From Caulobacteraceae bacterium (lineage in GTDB: Bacteria; Pseudomonadota; Alphaproteobacteria; Caulobacterales; Caulobacteraceae), in the NCBI GenBank assembly GCA_947475735.1, contig CANJLQ010000002.1:186001-250000 (forward strand): a stretch of DNA of 64,000 nucleotides. Direction: 5' to 3'. Position 1 is the stretch's first letter. Every line of letters begins with the position of its first letter. Below the pieces are notes generated by a model, which saw only the letters and a program-made list of their open reading frames with translations, had not been told where the DNA came from and ran no database searches. Both the position numbers and the translations under genes were made by a program. Shown in pieces: positions 1-8,742 of the stretch.

Positions 1-844
1 CCGTCGCCGCCATGCGGTGGGTGATCAGGCCGTCCAGGCTGAGCGCGCCGGACTGGATCAGGGCGGTCACCCCGGCCACGTCCTCGGGCTTGAACTCGGC
101 GGCGATGCGGAACCGCGCCTCCTTCATGAAGGCCATCGGGAAGGCGAACGACAGACGCGCCTCATAGAAGCCGGCCAGAACGATCTCGCCACTGCGGGCC
201 AGCCGCGCGACCAGGAAGTCCATCAGATCCTCGGCGCCTGAGGCGTCGTAGATCGAGCGATAGTCGCGGCGGTCATCCGCGTCGGGATGGATGCCGACGC
301 CGTTGCGACGCGCCGCATTGGTCTCCCAGACGGTCGGCTTGTCGTGACCCATCGCCTCGGTGATGCGCAGCAGCAGGCGACCCAGAGTGCCGTAGCCGAC
401 AATCAGGTCCGGAGCCGTTCCGCCGACGATGGCGTGATAGGCGGTCGCCGCCAGCGACAGCAGGACCCCGTCATCTTCCAGGCCCTCGGGCAAGGTGACG
501 GTACGCGACGACGGCGTGATCAGGGTGCGGGCCGCGCCGCCGAACAGGCCGCGCGCGTCGATGAAGTGGGAAGAGCCAGGAACGAACACCCGGTCGCCGA
601 TCCGGCTTTTCGCGTCGGTGCCGGCGTCCACGACGCGGCCGATCGACTCATATCCGGGCACCAGCGGATAGCCGAGACCCGGGAAGTGCGGCATCCGCCC
701 GTCCCAGAGCAGGCGCTCGGTTCCGGTCGAGATTCCACTGACCTCGACCGCGACGACCACGTCGTCGGGACCGGCGGGCTTCAGGTCGAGGCGGCGGAGC
801 GCCAAACGGCGGGGCTCCTCCAGTACGACGGCTAAAGTGTCCAT
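1..844 (-). CDS. bchC: 3-hydroxyethyl bacteriochlorophyllide a dehydrogenase BchC (partial, C-terminus off left edge)
   Basis: Own minus-strand translation from ATG at 844: [71 protein letters not shown]..., BchC-like zinc-less MDR dehydrogenase; located next to crtF/crtD. Confidence 0.9.
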   Translation of the reverse strand, partial: MDTLAVVLEEPRRLALRRLDLKPAGPDDVVVAVEVSGISTGTERLLWDGRMPHFPGLGYPLVPGYESIGRVVDAGTDAKSRIGDRVFVPGSSHFIDARGLFGGAARTLITPSSRTVTLPEGLEDDGVLLSLAATAYHAIVGGTAPDLIVGYGTLGRLLLRITEAMGHDKPTVWETNAARRNGVGIHPDADDRRDYRSIYDASGAEDLMDFLVARLARSGEIVLAGFYEARLSFAFPMAFMKEARFRIAAEFKPEDVAGVTALIQSGALSLDGLITHRMAAT

Positions 845-915
845 CTCAGTGCCTTCGGGAGACGAGGCCCCCATAGGCACCCTCCCAACTGTCAGCTTAG
901 ATTGACAGTATGGGT

Positions 916-933
916 TGTCAAACTTTGATTACA
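916..933. promoter_or_regulatory. Putative PpsR/CrtJ operator TGTCAAACTTTGATTACA (TGT-N12-ACA) upstream of bchC
   Basis: Exact TGT-N12-ACA match in the bchC/crtF gap. Confidence 0.65.
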
Positions 934-943
934 CTTTTCAGCG

Positions 944-2068
944 TCAAGCGCGGGCGACAATCAGGCTGGCGATCATCGGCATTGCGGTCGGAATGCGGCG
1001 GGCGCTGGCGAATCCGGCCTGTCGGCACATCGCAATTATTTCTCGCGCAGGGCGAGGACGGCCCGATCCCATGGCCAGAAGGTAGAAGCCGAAATAGGCG
1101 TCCCCCACCCGCTCGGCCCCGGGCTACTGAGCCATCGGTTCGCCGATGATCAGGGTCGCGCCGGGCTCCAGCGCGGCGCGGATGGCGCGCAGAATCAGCA
1201 GCGCAGGGCCGTCGTCGTGATCGTGCAGCACACGGATCAGGCTGACGACGTCGGCCCCGGTCGGAAGGGCATCGCGAAAGACATCGCCGCCCGTCGCGTC
1301 CAGCTGTAGTCCGTCTGCGACGAACCTGCTCCGCGCCCGATCGGCCACGGCGGGCAGGTCGAACAGCATCCGCTCCACCGCCGGGGCCCTTGCCGCCACG
1401 GCTCTCAGGAAGGTCCCCTCCCCGCCCCCGACGTCCAGCAGTCGCCGGTGTCGGTCGATCGGATAGGCGTCCAGCACCTGGGCCGCCACCATGGCCTGGG
1501 AGGCCGTCATCAGGCCGGAATAGGCCCCTGCGGCCTCGGCGTCCGGTGCTCCACCCTCGGCATAGGTCCAGTAGGAAGCGAGCGCTCCACCACCCCCGCC
1601 TCGCCTCAGCAGCACCAGCGGATCGGCTAGGTCGGCGTAGAGAAGCGCGTGGTGGTCGATCATCGCCGCCACCCCCGGCGCCCCCAGCAGGGCCGCCCCT
1701 TCGACGCCCAAGGCCCACCGATCTCCGCCCGCCGATTCGGCCAGCTTCAACGCGGCGGCAGCGCGCAGCAGCCGCAGTGTCGCCGGTTCGTCCAGACCCA
1801 GGTGGGCGGCCAGATCGCCGACCTTGGCCGCCCCCCCCGCCAGGCGCTCCAGCAGGCCGGAGCGAACACAGGCGTGGGCGATCTGGGAGTAGACGAAGCC
1901 CGCCGTCAGATCGAACAGGGCCTGGGCCCGGCGCTGCGCCACGGGTCGGGTCAGCGGAAACCGCGCCGCCCACCGCTGGAAGTCCGGCGAACCGATCAGG
2001 CCATTGCGCCAGGCGCGCCATCGATCGCGGAGGGTCATGGACGCGCCCATCGGGTCATTCTGAAGCAA
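944..2068 (-). pseudogene. crtF: Demethylspheroidene O-methyltransferase CrtF interrupted by an in-frame TAG at 1124-1126 (ORF 1124..2068, then 59 further in-frame codons to TGA at 944-946)
   Basis: ORF translation is CrtF-like up to ...IIGEPMAQ*; the same frame continues PGAERVGDAYFGFYLLAMGSGRPRPAREIIAMCRQAGFASARRIPTAMPMIASLIVARA*, which is the expected CrtF C-terminus. Confidence 0.75.
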
Positions 2069-2084
2069 GGGTGGATTTCACTTG

Positions 2085-2102
2085 TGTCAATCCAACTGGA
2101 CA
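2085..2102. promoter_or_regulatory. Putative PpsR operator TGTCAATCCAACTGGACA in the divergent crtF/crtD promoter
   Basis: Exact TGT-N12-ACA; a degenerate second site TTTACTGTCAGTTGGACA follows at 2105-2122. Confidence 0.7.
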
Positions 2103-2140
2103 CCTTTACTGTCAGTTGGACAAGACGCGAAAGGCGCGCC

Positions 2141-3709
2141 GTGCCGTTGCGTAATCGAGTCGTCATCGTCGGAGCCGGCATCGGGGGACTGTCCGCCGCC
2201 GTCGACCTGTGCGCCCAGGGTCTGGACGTCACGGTGGTCGAACAGGCCGCGACCGCCGGCGGCAAGCTGTCCGAGATCCACACTGACGGGGTCGGCATCG
2301 ACTCCGGTCCCACCGTCTTCACCATGCGCTGGGTGTTCGACGCCCTGTTCGCGGCGGCGGGCGCGTCTCTGGACGACAGCCTGACGGTGCGCCGCGCCGA
2401 CACCTTGGCGCGTCACAGTTGGCCCGACGGCTCCACCTTCGACCTGTTCGCGGACCTGGACCGCTCTGCCGAGGCGGTAGGCGACCTGTTCGGGGCGGAC
2501 GAGGCCCGCCGCTTTCGCGCCTTCGCCAGGCGCGCCGCCAAGATCTACAACGTGCTGGAGCGCCCCTTCATCCAGCGCGCCAAGCCGTCGATCGCCGGCC
2601 TGACGCTGGACATCGGCCTGCATCGTCCGCTCGATCAGTGGTCGATCATGCCGTACCGCTCGTTGTGGTCCGAGCTGGGCAGCTATTTCCGCGACCCCCG
2701 CCTGCGCCAGCTGTTCGGCCGCTACGCCACCTACGCCGGCTGCTCTCCGTTCAAGAGCCCCGCCACGCTCATGCTGATCGCCCATGTCGAGCAGCAGGGC
2801 GTCTGGCTGGTCGAGGGCGGCATGCAGCGCGTCCCCGAGGCCCTGACCGACCTGATCCGCCGCCTGGGCGGTACCGTCCGCACCGGTCAGCCCTGTTCGG
2901 AGATCACCGTCGATCAGGGCCGCGCGAGCGGCGTGATCCTGGCCTCCGGAGAGCGGATCGAGGCCCAGACGGTCATCGTCAACGCCGACCCCTCCGCCCT
3001 CGCCCAGGGCCGGTTCGGGACCCAGGCCGCCCGCGCCATCACCGCCACGCCGCCGCGCGCCCGGTCGCTTTCGGCCCTCACCTTCGCCTTCACGGCCGAG
3101 GCCGGGACCGCGCCCCTGGTGCGGCACAACCTGTTCTTCTCGCCCGACTACGTCGCCGAGTTCGACGCCCTGCACGCCGGGCGAATGCCCGATACTCCCA
3201 CCGTCTATGTCTGCGCCCAGGATCGGGCCGATGACGACGGACCGCCCCTGCGCGAAGGGGCCGAGCGCTTCTTCGCCATCGCCAATGCGCCGCCCGACGG
3301 CGACGTCCACATCTGGTCGCAAGAGGAGATCGACACATGTCGCTCGCGCGCCTTCGAATCGATCCGCCGCTGCGGCCTTGTCCTGGACCCGAGGCCGGAG
3401 ACGATGGTGGCCACGACGCCCGACGCCTTCGAGAGGCGCTTTCCGGGAACGGGTGGAGCCCTCTACGGCAGGGCGGGGCACGGCTGGGACGGGGCTTTCA
3501 GACGGCCCGGAGCCCGTACGCGGATGCCGGGACTCTATCTCTGCGGCGGGGGGACACACCCTGGGGCGGGCGTGCCGATGGCGGCGCTGTCGGGGCGGCA
3601 AGCGGCCTCGGTCGTCATGGCGGACCGCGCTTCGATCAGGCGGTCGGCCCCGGCGGCTACGGCTGGTGGTATGTCGATGCCCTCTCGGACGACGGCCGCT
3701 TCGGCCTGA
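2141..3709 (+). CDS. crtD: Hydroxyneurosporene/methoxyneurosporene desaturase CrtD (FAD-dependent)
   Basis: GTG start; N-terminal Rossmann VVIVGAGIGGLSAAVDL; C-terminal GLYLCGGGTHPGAGVPMAALSGRQAA. Confidence 0.9.
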   Translation: MPLRNRVVIVGAGIGGLSAAVDLCAQGLDVTVVEQAATAGGKLSEIHTDGVGIDSGPTVFTMRWVFDALFAAAGASLDDSLTVRRADTLARHSWPDGSTFDLFADLDRSAEAVGDLFGADEARRFRAFARRAAKIYNVLERPFIQRAKPSIAGLTLDIGLHRPLDQWSIMPYRSLWSELGSYFRDPRLRQLFGRYATYAGCSPFKSPATLMLIAHVEQQGVWLVEGGMQRVPEALTDLIRRLGGTVRTGQPCSEITVDQGRASGVILASGERIEAQTVIVNADPSALAQGRFGTQAARAITATPPRARSLSALTFAFTAEAGTAPLVRHNLFFSPDYVAEFDALHAGRMPDTPTVYVCAQDRADDDGPPLREGAERFFAIANAPPDGDVHIWSQEEIDTCRSRAFESIRRCGLVLDPRPETMVATTPDAFERRFPGTGGALYGRAGHGWDGAFRRPGARTRMPGLYLCGGGTHPGAGVPMAALSGRQAASVVMADRASIRRSAPAATAGGMSMPSRTTAASA

Positions 3710-4560
3710 CCATCATCGCCTTCGTCGGCAGCGTCTTCTCGCCCTGGTACGCCTGGTCGGGACGGCAGAAGCCCGAGGATCACTGCGCCCTCAACATCGC
3801 CTTCTATGGCCCCGGCTGCGACCGCTGGGCCATGACCGAACGCCCCAAGGGCCAGGTCTGGCGTGACGCCGAGAGCCTGAGCATCGGCCCCAGCAGCGTG
3901 CGCTGGGACGGCGACGACCTGGTCATCCGCTTCGACGAGATCACCGCCCCGGTCCCGCCCATGCCGATGATCCCGCAGGGCCTGCGCGGCGTCGTGCGGG
4001 TCAAGCCGCGCGCAATCAACACCATCGCCTTCCCGCTGGACGCCCAGGGCAAGCACGTCTGGCGCCCGATCGCGCCGCGCGCCCGCATCGAGGTGACGCT
4101 GGACGACCCGGACCTATCGTGGACGGGCGAGGGCTATCTCGACACCAATGCCGGCACCGAGCCGCTGGAGGACGCCTTCGAGGTCTGGGACTGGTCGCGC
4201 GCCCATGTGAACCGGGACAGCGCAGTTCTCTATGATCTGAAACGCAAGGACGGCTCGGCGCTCAGCCTGGCGCTTCGCTTCGACAGGCACGGCGTGCCCG
4301 AGACGATCGCCCCCCCGCCGCACGTCCCCCTGCCGCCGACCGTCTGGCGCATGCCGCGTCACACCCGTGCCGACGAGGGCCGGTCGGTCAGCGTTGAGAG
4401 GACCTGGGAGGACACACCCTTCTATTCGCGCTCGACCCTGTCGACTCATCTGCTGGGACAGCCCTGCCACGCCGTGCACGAAAGCCTGTCACTGGGGCGT
4501 CTGCGATCGCCCTTCGTCCGCGCCATGCTGCCCTTCCGCATGCCGCGCTCGCTCCGCTGA
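3625..4560 (+). CDS. crtC: Carotenoid 1,2-hydratase CrtC (start codon not identifiable; ORF opens at 3337)
   Basis: GGYGWWYVDALSDDGRFGLTIIAFVGSVFSPWYAWSGR...DHCALNIAFYGPGCDRWAMTER; homologous region begins near 3625 inside the crtD tail in a different frame. Confidence 0.8.
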   Translation, partial: PRFDQAVGPGGYGWWYVDALSDDGRFGLTIIAFVGSVFSPWYAWSGRQKPEDHCALNIAFYGPGCDRWAMTERPKGQVWRDAESLSIGPSSVRWDGDDLVIRFDEITAPVPPMPMIPQGLRGVVRVKPRAINTIAFPLDAQGKHVWRPIAPRARIEVTLDDPDLSWTGEGYLDTNAGTEPLEDAFEVWDWSRAHVNRDSAVLYDLKRKDGSALSLALRFDRHGVPETIAPPPHVPLPPTVWRMPRHTRADEGRSVSVERTWEDTPFYSRSTLSTHLLGQPCHAVHESLSLGRLRSPFVRAMLPFRMPRSLR

Positions 4561-4680
4561 TTGCTCGCGGTCGCGCTTCTGCGAGCGCCGGGTCGAGACC
4601 AACTCCCAGACGGCCCAGGCCAGGATCAGGCCGAAGACCAGAACCATCTCGACGATGAACACCTGTTGTCCGGTCAGCAT
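4489..4680 (-). CDS. Small single-TM hypothetical protein (63 aa), convergent and overlapping the crtC 3' end
   Basis: MLTGQQVFIVEMVLVFGLILAWAVWEL..., good SD (GGGAGA) upstream on the minus strand. Confidence 0.55.
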   Translation of the reverse strand: MLTGQQVFIVEMVLVFGLILAWAVWELVSTRRSQKRDREQSAERARHAEGQHGADEGRSQTPQ

Positions 4681-4706
4681 AGAGGCATCTCCCTTTCACC
4701 GTGGCT

Positions 4707-4906
4707 CTTGTCATCCCGGCCGAAGCGCAGCGGAGAGCCGGGACGCATAGTCACGATTCCCCGAAGGCCCGGCCTCGAGCCGGGCCAATGTCCACGCATC
4801 ATACTGGTTTGAGCCATGCTCCCGGTTCGCCCTGCGGCCGACCGGAAGGAGTGTGAGTTCAGGCGCTCGTCCCGGCTCTCCGCTGCGCTTCGGCCGGGAT
4901 GACAAG
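4707..4906. repeat. Interspersed palindromic element bounded by a perfect 39-bp inverted repeat
   Basis: Left arm 4707-4745 cttgtcatcccggccgaagcgcagcggagagccgggacg; right arm 4868-4906 is its exact reverse complement; inner palindrome ggcccggc-ctcga-gccgggcc. Confidence 0.9.
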
Positions 4907-4908
4907 CC

Positions 4909-5790
4909 TCAAACCAACCCATGCCTGTCCGCCACATCCTCGATCACCGCCGCAACCAGATCGGGCCGTTCCTCGTGCGCCAGATGGCCGAGGCCGGAGA
5001 GAGCTACGAGCCGGGCGGCCGGCAGGGATGCACGGACCTCGTCCGCCACCGAAGGCGGCACCGCCTGATCGCGGCTTCCGACCACCAGGGTCAGCTCGGC
5101 GTTAAGCCCCGGCAGGCTGGCCAGCATGTCCGAGATGTTCCAGCTGCCCATCATGCCCAGCGTCCCCGCGACGTGCCCGGGCTTTCTCAGCAGGCGGCCG
5201 TACAGCTCCACCCCCCGGTCGTCGATGATCGAACCCGTGCCCCGTATCAGCCGCGCCACCCGCGCCGGGTCCCGCGCCGCCTGAGCGAACAGATGGACGG
5301 CCAGGGGGTTTACGAACAGCCCCATGGCCAGGCCGCGAAACAGCGGCGCCACCGCCCCTGCGAAGGGTTGCAGCGCGCCGTTGATCGCCACCACCGGGGC
5401 CTCGCCGAACCGCCCGTCCAGCGACATCCGCAGGGCGATCGCCGCCCCCGCCGAATGAGCGACCACCATCGTCGGCCGCACCTGTACAGCCTCCAGCATC
5501 TGGGCCGTGCGCCGGGCCATGTCCCACAGCGACAGGCGATTGTCGGGCGGCATGGCGGTGAAGCCGTGGCCGGGCAGGTCGGGGGCCACCACCGTGAACC
5601 GCTCGGCCAGGATCGGCGTCAGGTCGCGCCAACTGTGCGTCGCCGCGCCGGCGCCATGCAGCAGCAGAACCACCGGCCCCTCGCCCATGACCTGCACATG
5701 CCAGCGCATGTCCCCGGCCATGACGAAACGGCTAGACCCGCGGTTGGGCCAATCCCGCCCCTCGATGTCCCAGTCCGGGCGCTCACCCAC
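4909..5790 (-). CDS. bchO: Alpha/beta hydrolase BchO, putative Mg-chelatase accessory protein
   Basis: VGERPDWDIEGRDWPNRGSSRFVMAGDMRWHVQVMGEGPVVLLLHGAGAATHSWRDL..., directly downstream of bchD. Confidence 0.88.
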   Translation of the reverse strand: MGERPDWDIEGRDWPNRGSSRFVMAGDMRWHVQVMGEGPVVLLLHGAGAATHSWRDLTPILAERFTVVAPDLPGHGFTAMPPDNRLSLWDMARRTAQMLEAVQVRPTMVVAHSAGAAIALRMSLDGRFGEAPVVAINGALQPFAGAVAPLFRGLAMGLFVNPLAVHLFAQAARDPARVARLIRGTGSIIDDRGVELYGRLLRKPGHVAGTLGMMGSWNISDMLASLPGLNAELTLVVGSRDQAVPPSVADEVRASLPAARLVALSGLGHLAHEERPDLVAAVIEDVADRHGLV

Positions 5791-5792
5791 GG

Positions 5793-7589
5793 CTAAATCT
5801 CCAGCGCCTTGACGAGGTCGCGGACTCGCTCGGCCTCGACATAGGGCAGAGAGGCGAAGGTCGCCCCCATGGCCTCGGCCAGTTTCGCCCCGTCGCCTCG
5901 CGGTCGGGGCGAAACGTCGATGAGTGCCGCTGAAAGCCCTGCAGCGCGGATGCGGCGGCAGGCCGTTAGCGCGTCCTGCTCGGCCCGCGTCCGGAAGGCC
6001 GCGCCGTCCAGGGCAATATTGCCCCGTCCATCGGTCATGACGACCAGCAGCGGTGTGCGCCCCTTGGCCCGCTCGCCCAGCGCGAGGGCCGCCGCCGTCT
6101 CCAGCGCCGAGGCCAACGGCGTCGTCCCGCCCCCCGCCAGGGCCGCCAGCTCGCGCCGCGCCCGCGCCAGCGACCGGGTCGGCGGCAACAGGATCTCCGC
6201 CGCCTCCTTCCGGAACGCGATCAGCGCCACCTGCGTCCGCCGCACATAGGCCTCGGCCAGAAGCAGTTCGACCGCCCCCTTGGTCTCGGCCAGCCTTTGC
6301 AAGGCCGCCGACCCTGAGGCGTCCACCACGAAGATCACGGTCGATTCGGCGCGCTGCTCGAACCGGCGAATGCGGAAGTCGTCGCGCCGGACCCGCAGCG
6401 CACCGCGCGCCTCGCCGGGGCGTGCCCCCCGCAGCCTCTGCCACGGCGCGGCGGTCTTCAGCGTCTCGACCAAATCCAGCGACGCCGCGCCATCGGGCCG
6501 TCCGGGCCGCGAGCCGATCCGCCGTCCGCGCTTGGCCGCTGGCAGTTTCGCCCCCGTCGGCCCCGACCGGGTCGGCGCGCCCCGCATGGTCTGGCCGGAC
6601 GCCGCCCACATCGCCTCCAGCCCCTCGGGCAGGGCCGAGCGCGCCGCTTCCAGCACCAGGTCGTCCAGTTCGCCCGGCTGCATCTCCGGCGCATCCGGCT
6701 CGGCCTCGGGATCGGGCGCGTCGCCGGTGTCGGTCTCTGCTTCGGCCTCGTCCGGCTCCCGCTCCGGTTCGGCGGTGTCCTCGTCCGGCTCAGGCTGGGG
6801 CGGAAGGCGAGTGGCGCGCGGACTCAGCACCAGCCGCGCCGCTGTCGACAGATCCTCGGCCTCGATCGCGTCCCGACCCTCCAGCGCCGCCAGGGCCGAC
6901 GCGGCCCGCAGCGTCAGGCACGGTGCCCGCAGGGAGGCAACACCCAGCGCTTCGGCTGCCGCGCAGACCGCATGGATCGCCGCCTCGTCCGGGGCTGCAA
7001 CCTGCGTCAAGGCCGCCCGCGCCTCGGCGATGTCGTCGGGCGTCGCGCTGATGGGCAGGGCTTCGCGCCAGCCGACGCCGTCCAGATCGAGACGGAAGGC
7101 CAGCCGCTCCAGCAGGGCCTCGGGTGGCCGCTCGTCCTCCAGCCCCTCGTCCAGCGCGACCAGGACGAACCGTGTCGGCGTCCGCTCCGACGCGCCGTCG
7201 CGCTCGATCCGCACCGCGCCCTCGTCGAGGGCCGAGGTCAGCCGCGCCGCGACGCCGCCGTCCAGCCGCTCGGCCATGGGCGCGATCAGGACCCCGCCGT
7301 CCGCCTCGGCGAGGAGGCCCCGTTGCAAGACCCGCGTACCCGACCCCAGGGCCGCCGCGAGGTCCAGCCCGCCCAGCAGCCGGTCGTCGCCCACGCGCGG
7401 CGGCAGCCGCCGCCACGGTGTCTGATCCGTATGAAGCCCTCTCAGCCCCGCGATCCAGCCGTCCCGCACCGGGCCCGGTCCGGCCCGCACGGCCGCCCCG
7501 CCCAGACCCGGATCGATCGCCAGCAAGGCCGCCGCCAGCATGGCGTCTGCCCAGACCTGGGCGTGATCGGGCTGCGCCGTCGGACTCAT
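5793..7589 (-). CDS. bchD: Magnesium chelatase subunit D
   Basis: [45 protein letters not shown]..., C-terminal VWA domain [16 protein letters not shown] overlap with bchI stop. Confidence 0.93.
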   Translation of the reverse strand: MSPTAQPDHAQVWADAMLAAALLAIDPGLGGAAVRAGPGPVRDGWIAGLRGLHTDQTPWRRLPPRVGDDRLLGGLDLAAALGSGTRVLQRGLLAEADGGVLIAPMAERLDGGVAARLTSALDEGAVRIERDGASERTPTRFVLVALDEGLEDERPPEALLERLAFRLDLDGVGWREALPISATPDDIAEARAALTQVAAPDEAAIHAVCAAAEALGVASLRAPCLTLRAASALAALEGRDAIEAEDLSTAARLVLSPRATRLPPQPEPDEDTAEPEREPDEAEAETDTGDAPDPEAEPDAPEMQPGELDDLVLEAARSALPEGLEAMWAASGQTMRGAPTRSGPTGAKLPAAKRGRRIGSRPGRPDGAASLDLVETLKTAAPWQRLRGARPGEARGALRVRRDDFRIRRFEQRAESTVIFVVDASGSAALQRLAETKGAVELLLAEAYVRRTQVALIAFRKEAAEILLPPTRSLARARRELAALAGGGTTPLASALETAAALALGERAKGRTPLLVVMTDGRGNIALDGAAFRTRAEQDALTACRRIRAAGLSAALIDVSPRPRGDGAKLAEAMGATFASLPYVEAERVRDLVKALEI

Positions 7590-8596
7590 GCCGCGAGCAG
7601 ATCGTCCATGGCACGCTCGATCCGGCTGGTGCCCGCCTGGTCGTCCAGCGGCCCGCGCCGCAGCCGGTGCCGCAGAGCCATCGGCGCGATTCTGCGCAGG
7701 TCCGTCTCGGTCACGGTGTTGCGCCCCTCGAACGCCGCCAGCGCCCGTGACGCCCTCAGCAACGTCAGCTCGCCCCGCAGCCCGTCGGCCCCGACCGCCA
7801 TGCACAGCCGCGACCCGGTCTCCAGAACGGCGTCGGGCACCGTCACCGCGTCCAGGATTCCTTGCGCCGCCGCGACCTTTTTCCTGACCGCCGTATCCTT
7901 GGCCTTCCATGCCTTGGCAAAGCCTGTCGGGTCGCGGTCGAAGGCATCGCGTCGTTTCACCACCTCGATCCGTTCGGCCAGGGTCGACGGGGTGCGGACC
8001 TCGACCGACAGACCGAAGCGATCCAGCAGCTGAGGCCTCAGTTCGCCCTCCTCGGGGTTGCCCGAACCGACCAGGACGAAGCGGGCGGGGTGGCGAACGC
8101 TCAACCCCTCGCGCTCCACCACGTTCTCGCCCGACTGGGCCACGTCCAGCAGCAGATCGACCAAGTGATCCTCCAGCAGGTTCACCTCGTCGATATACAG
8201 GAACCCCCGATTGGCCCGCGCCAGCAGGCCTGGCTCGAACGCCTTTTCCCCCAGGGTCAGCGCCTTCTCCAGATCCAGCGCGCCGACGACCCGGTCTTCG
8301 GTAGCCCCGAGCGGCAGGTCGACGACCGGCGCGGGCGTCGTGCCCGTTCCCTCGTGGCGGCACACGCCCTCGCACGCCAAAGACGGCCGATCCGGCTCGC
8401 AGTTGAAGCGGCACCCGGCGATGACCGGCAAGGCCGGCAGCAGCGCCGCCAGACCCCGCACCGCCGTCGTCTTGCCCGAGCCCCGATCGCCGAAGACCAT
8501 CACCCCGCCCAGCGTCCGGTCCACGGCCGCCAGGAGCAGGGCCAGTTTCATGTCCGCCTGGCCCACGATGGCCGAGAAGGGAAAGACGACGCGCAT
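7586..8596 (-). CDS. bchI: Magnesium chelatase ATPase subunit I
   Basis: [45 protein letters not shown]; Walker A/B AAA+. Confidence 0.96.
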   Translation of the reverse strand: MRVVFPFSAIVGQADMKLALLLAAVDRTLGGVMVFGDRGSGKTTAVRGLAALLPALPVIAGCRFNCEPDRPSLACEGVCRHEGTGTTPAPVVDLPLGATEDRVVGALDLEKALTLGEKAFEPGLLARANRGFLYIDEVNLLEDHLVDLLLDVAQSGENVVEREGLSVRHPARFVLVGSGNPEEGELRPQLLDRFGLSVEVRTPSTLAERIEVVKRRDAFDRDPTGFAKAWKAKDTAVRKKVAAAQGILDAVTVPDAVLETGSRLCMAVGADGLRGELTLLRASRALAAFEGRNTVTETDLRRIAPMALRHRLRRGPLDDQAGTSRIERAMDDLLAA

Positions 8597-8599
8597 AAG

Positions 8600-8617
8600 T
8601 GTCCAATCAGTTGGACA
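8600..8617. promoter_or_regulatory. Putative PpsR operator TGTCCAATCAGTTGGACA immediately upstream of the bchI ATG
   Basis: Exact TGT-N12-ACA with inner symmetry TGTCCAA-N4-TTGGACA, 3 nt from the bchI start codon. Confidence 0.75.
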
Positions 8618-8742
8618 AAGACGGTCACACCAATGGCGGCGCGGGTCAACGCGTCGTGGTGCCGTTGACCGGCGTCATTTGAACTCTGGCGCGGGTCATG
8701 CCTATCGTCGGCGTCGGGCGGCGGTGTCCCGGGGGAGCGCAC

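Noticed and set aside
918-2021. 367-aa minus ORF in an alternate frame over crtF
   Set aside because: Arg/Gly-rich shadow; the CrtF frame is the ORF ending at 1124 and its in-frame continuation, so no frameshift needs to be invoked
2087-3601. 504-aa minus ORF opposite crtD
   Set aside because: Shadow ORF; crtD is clearly the coding strand
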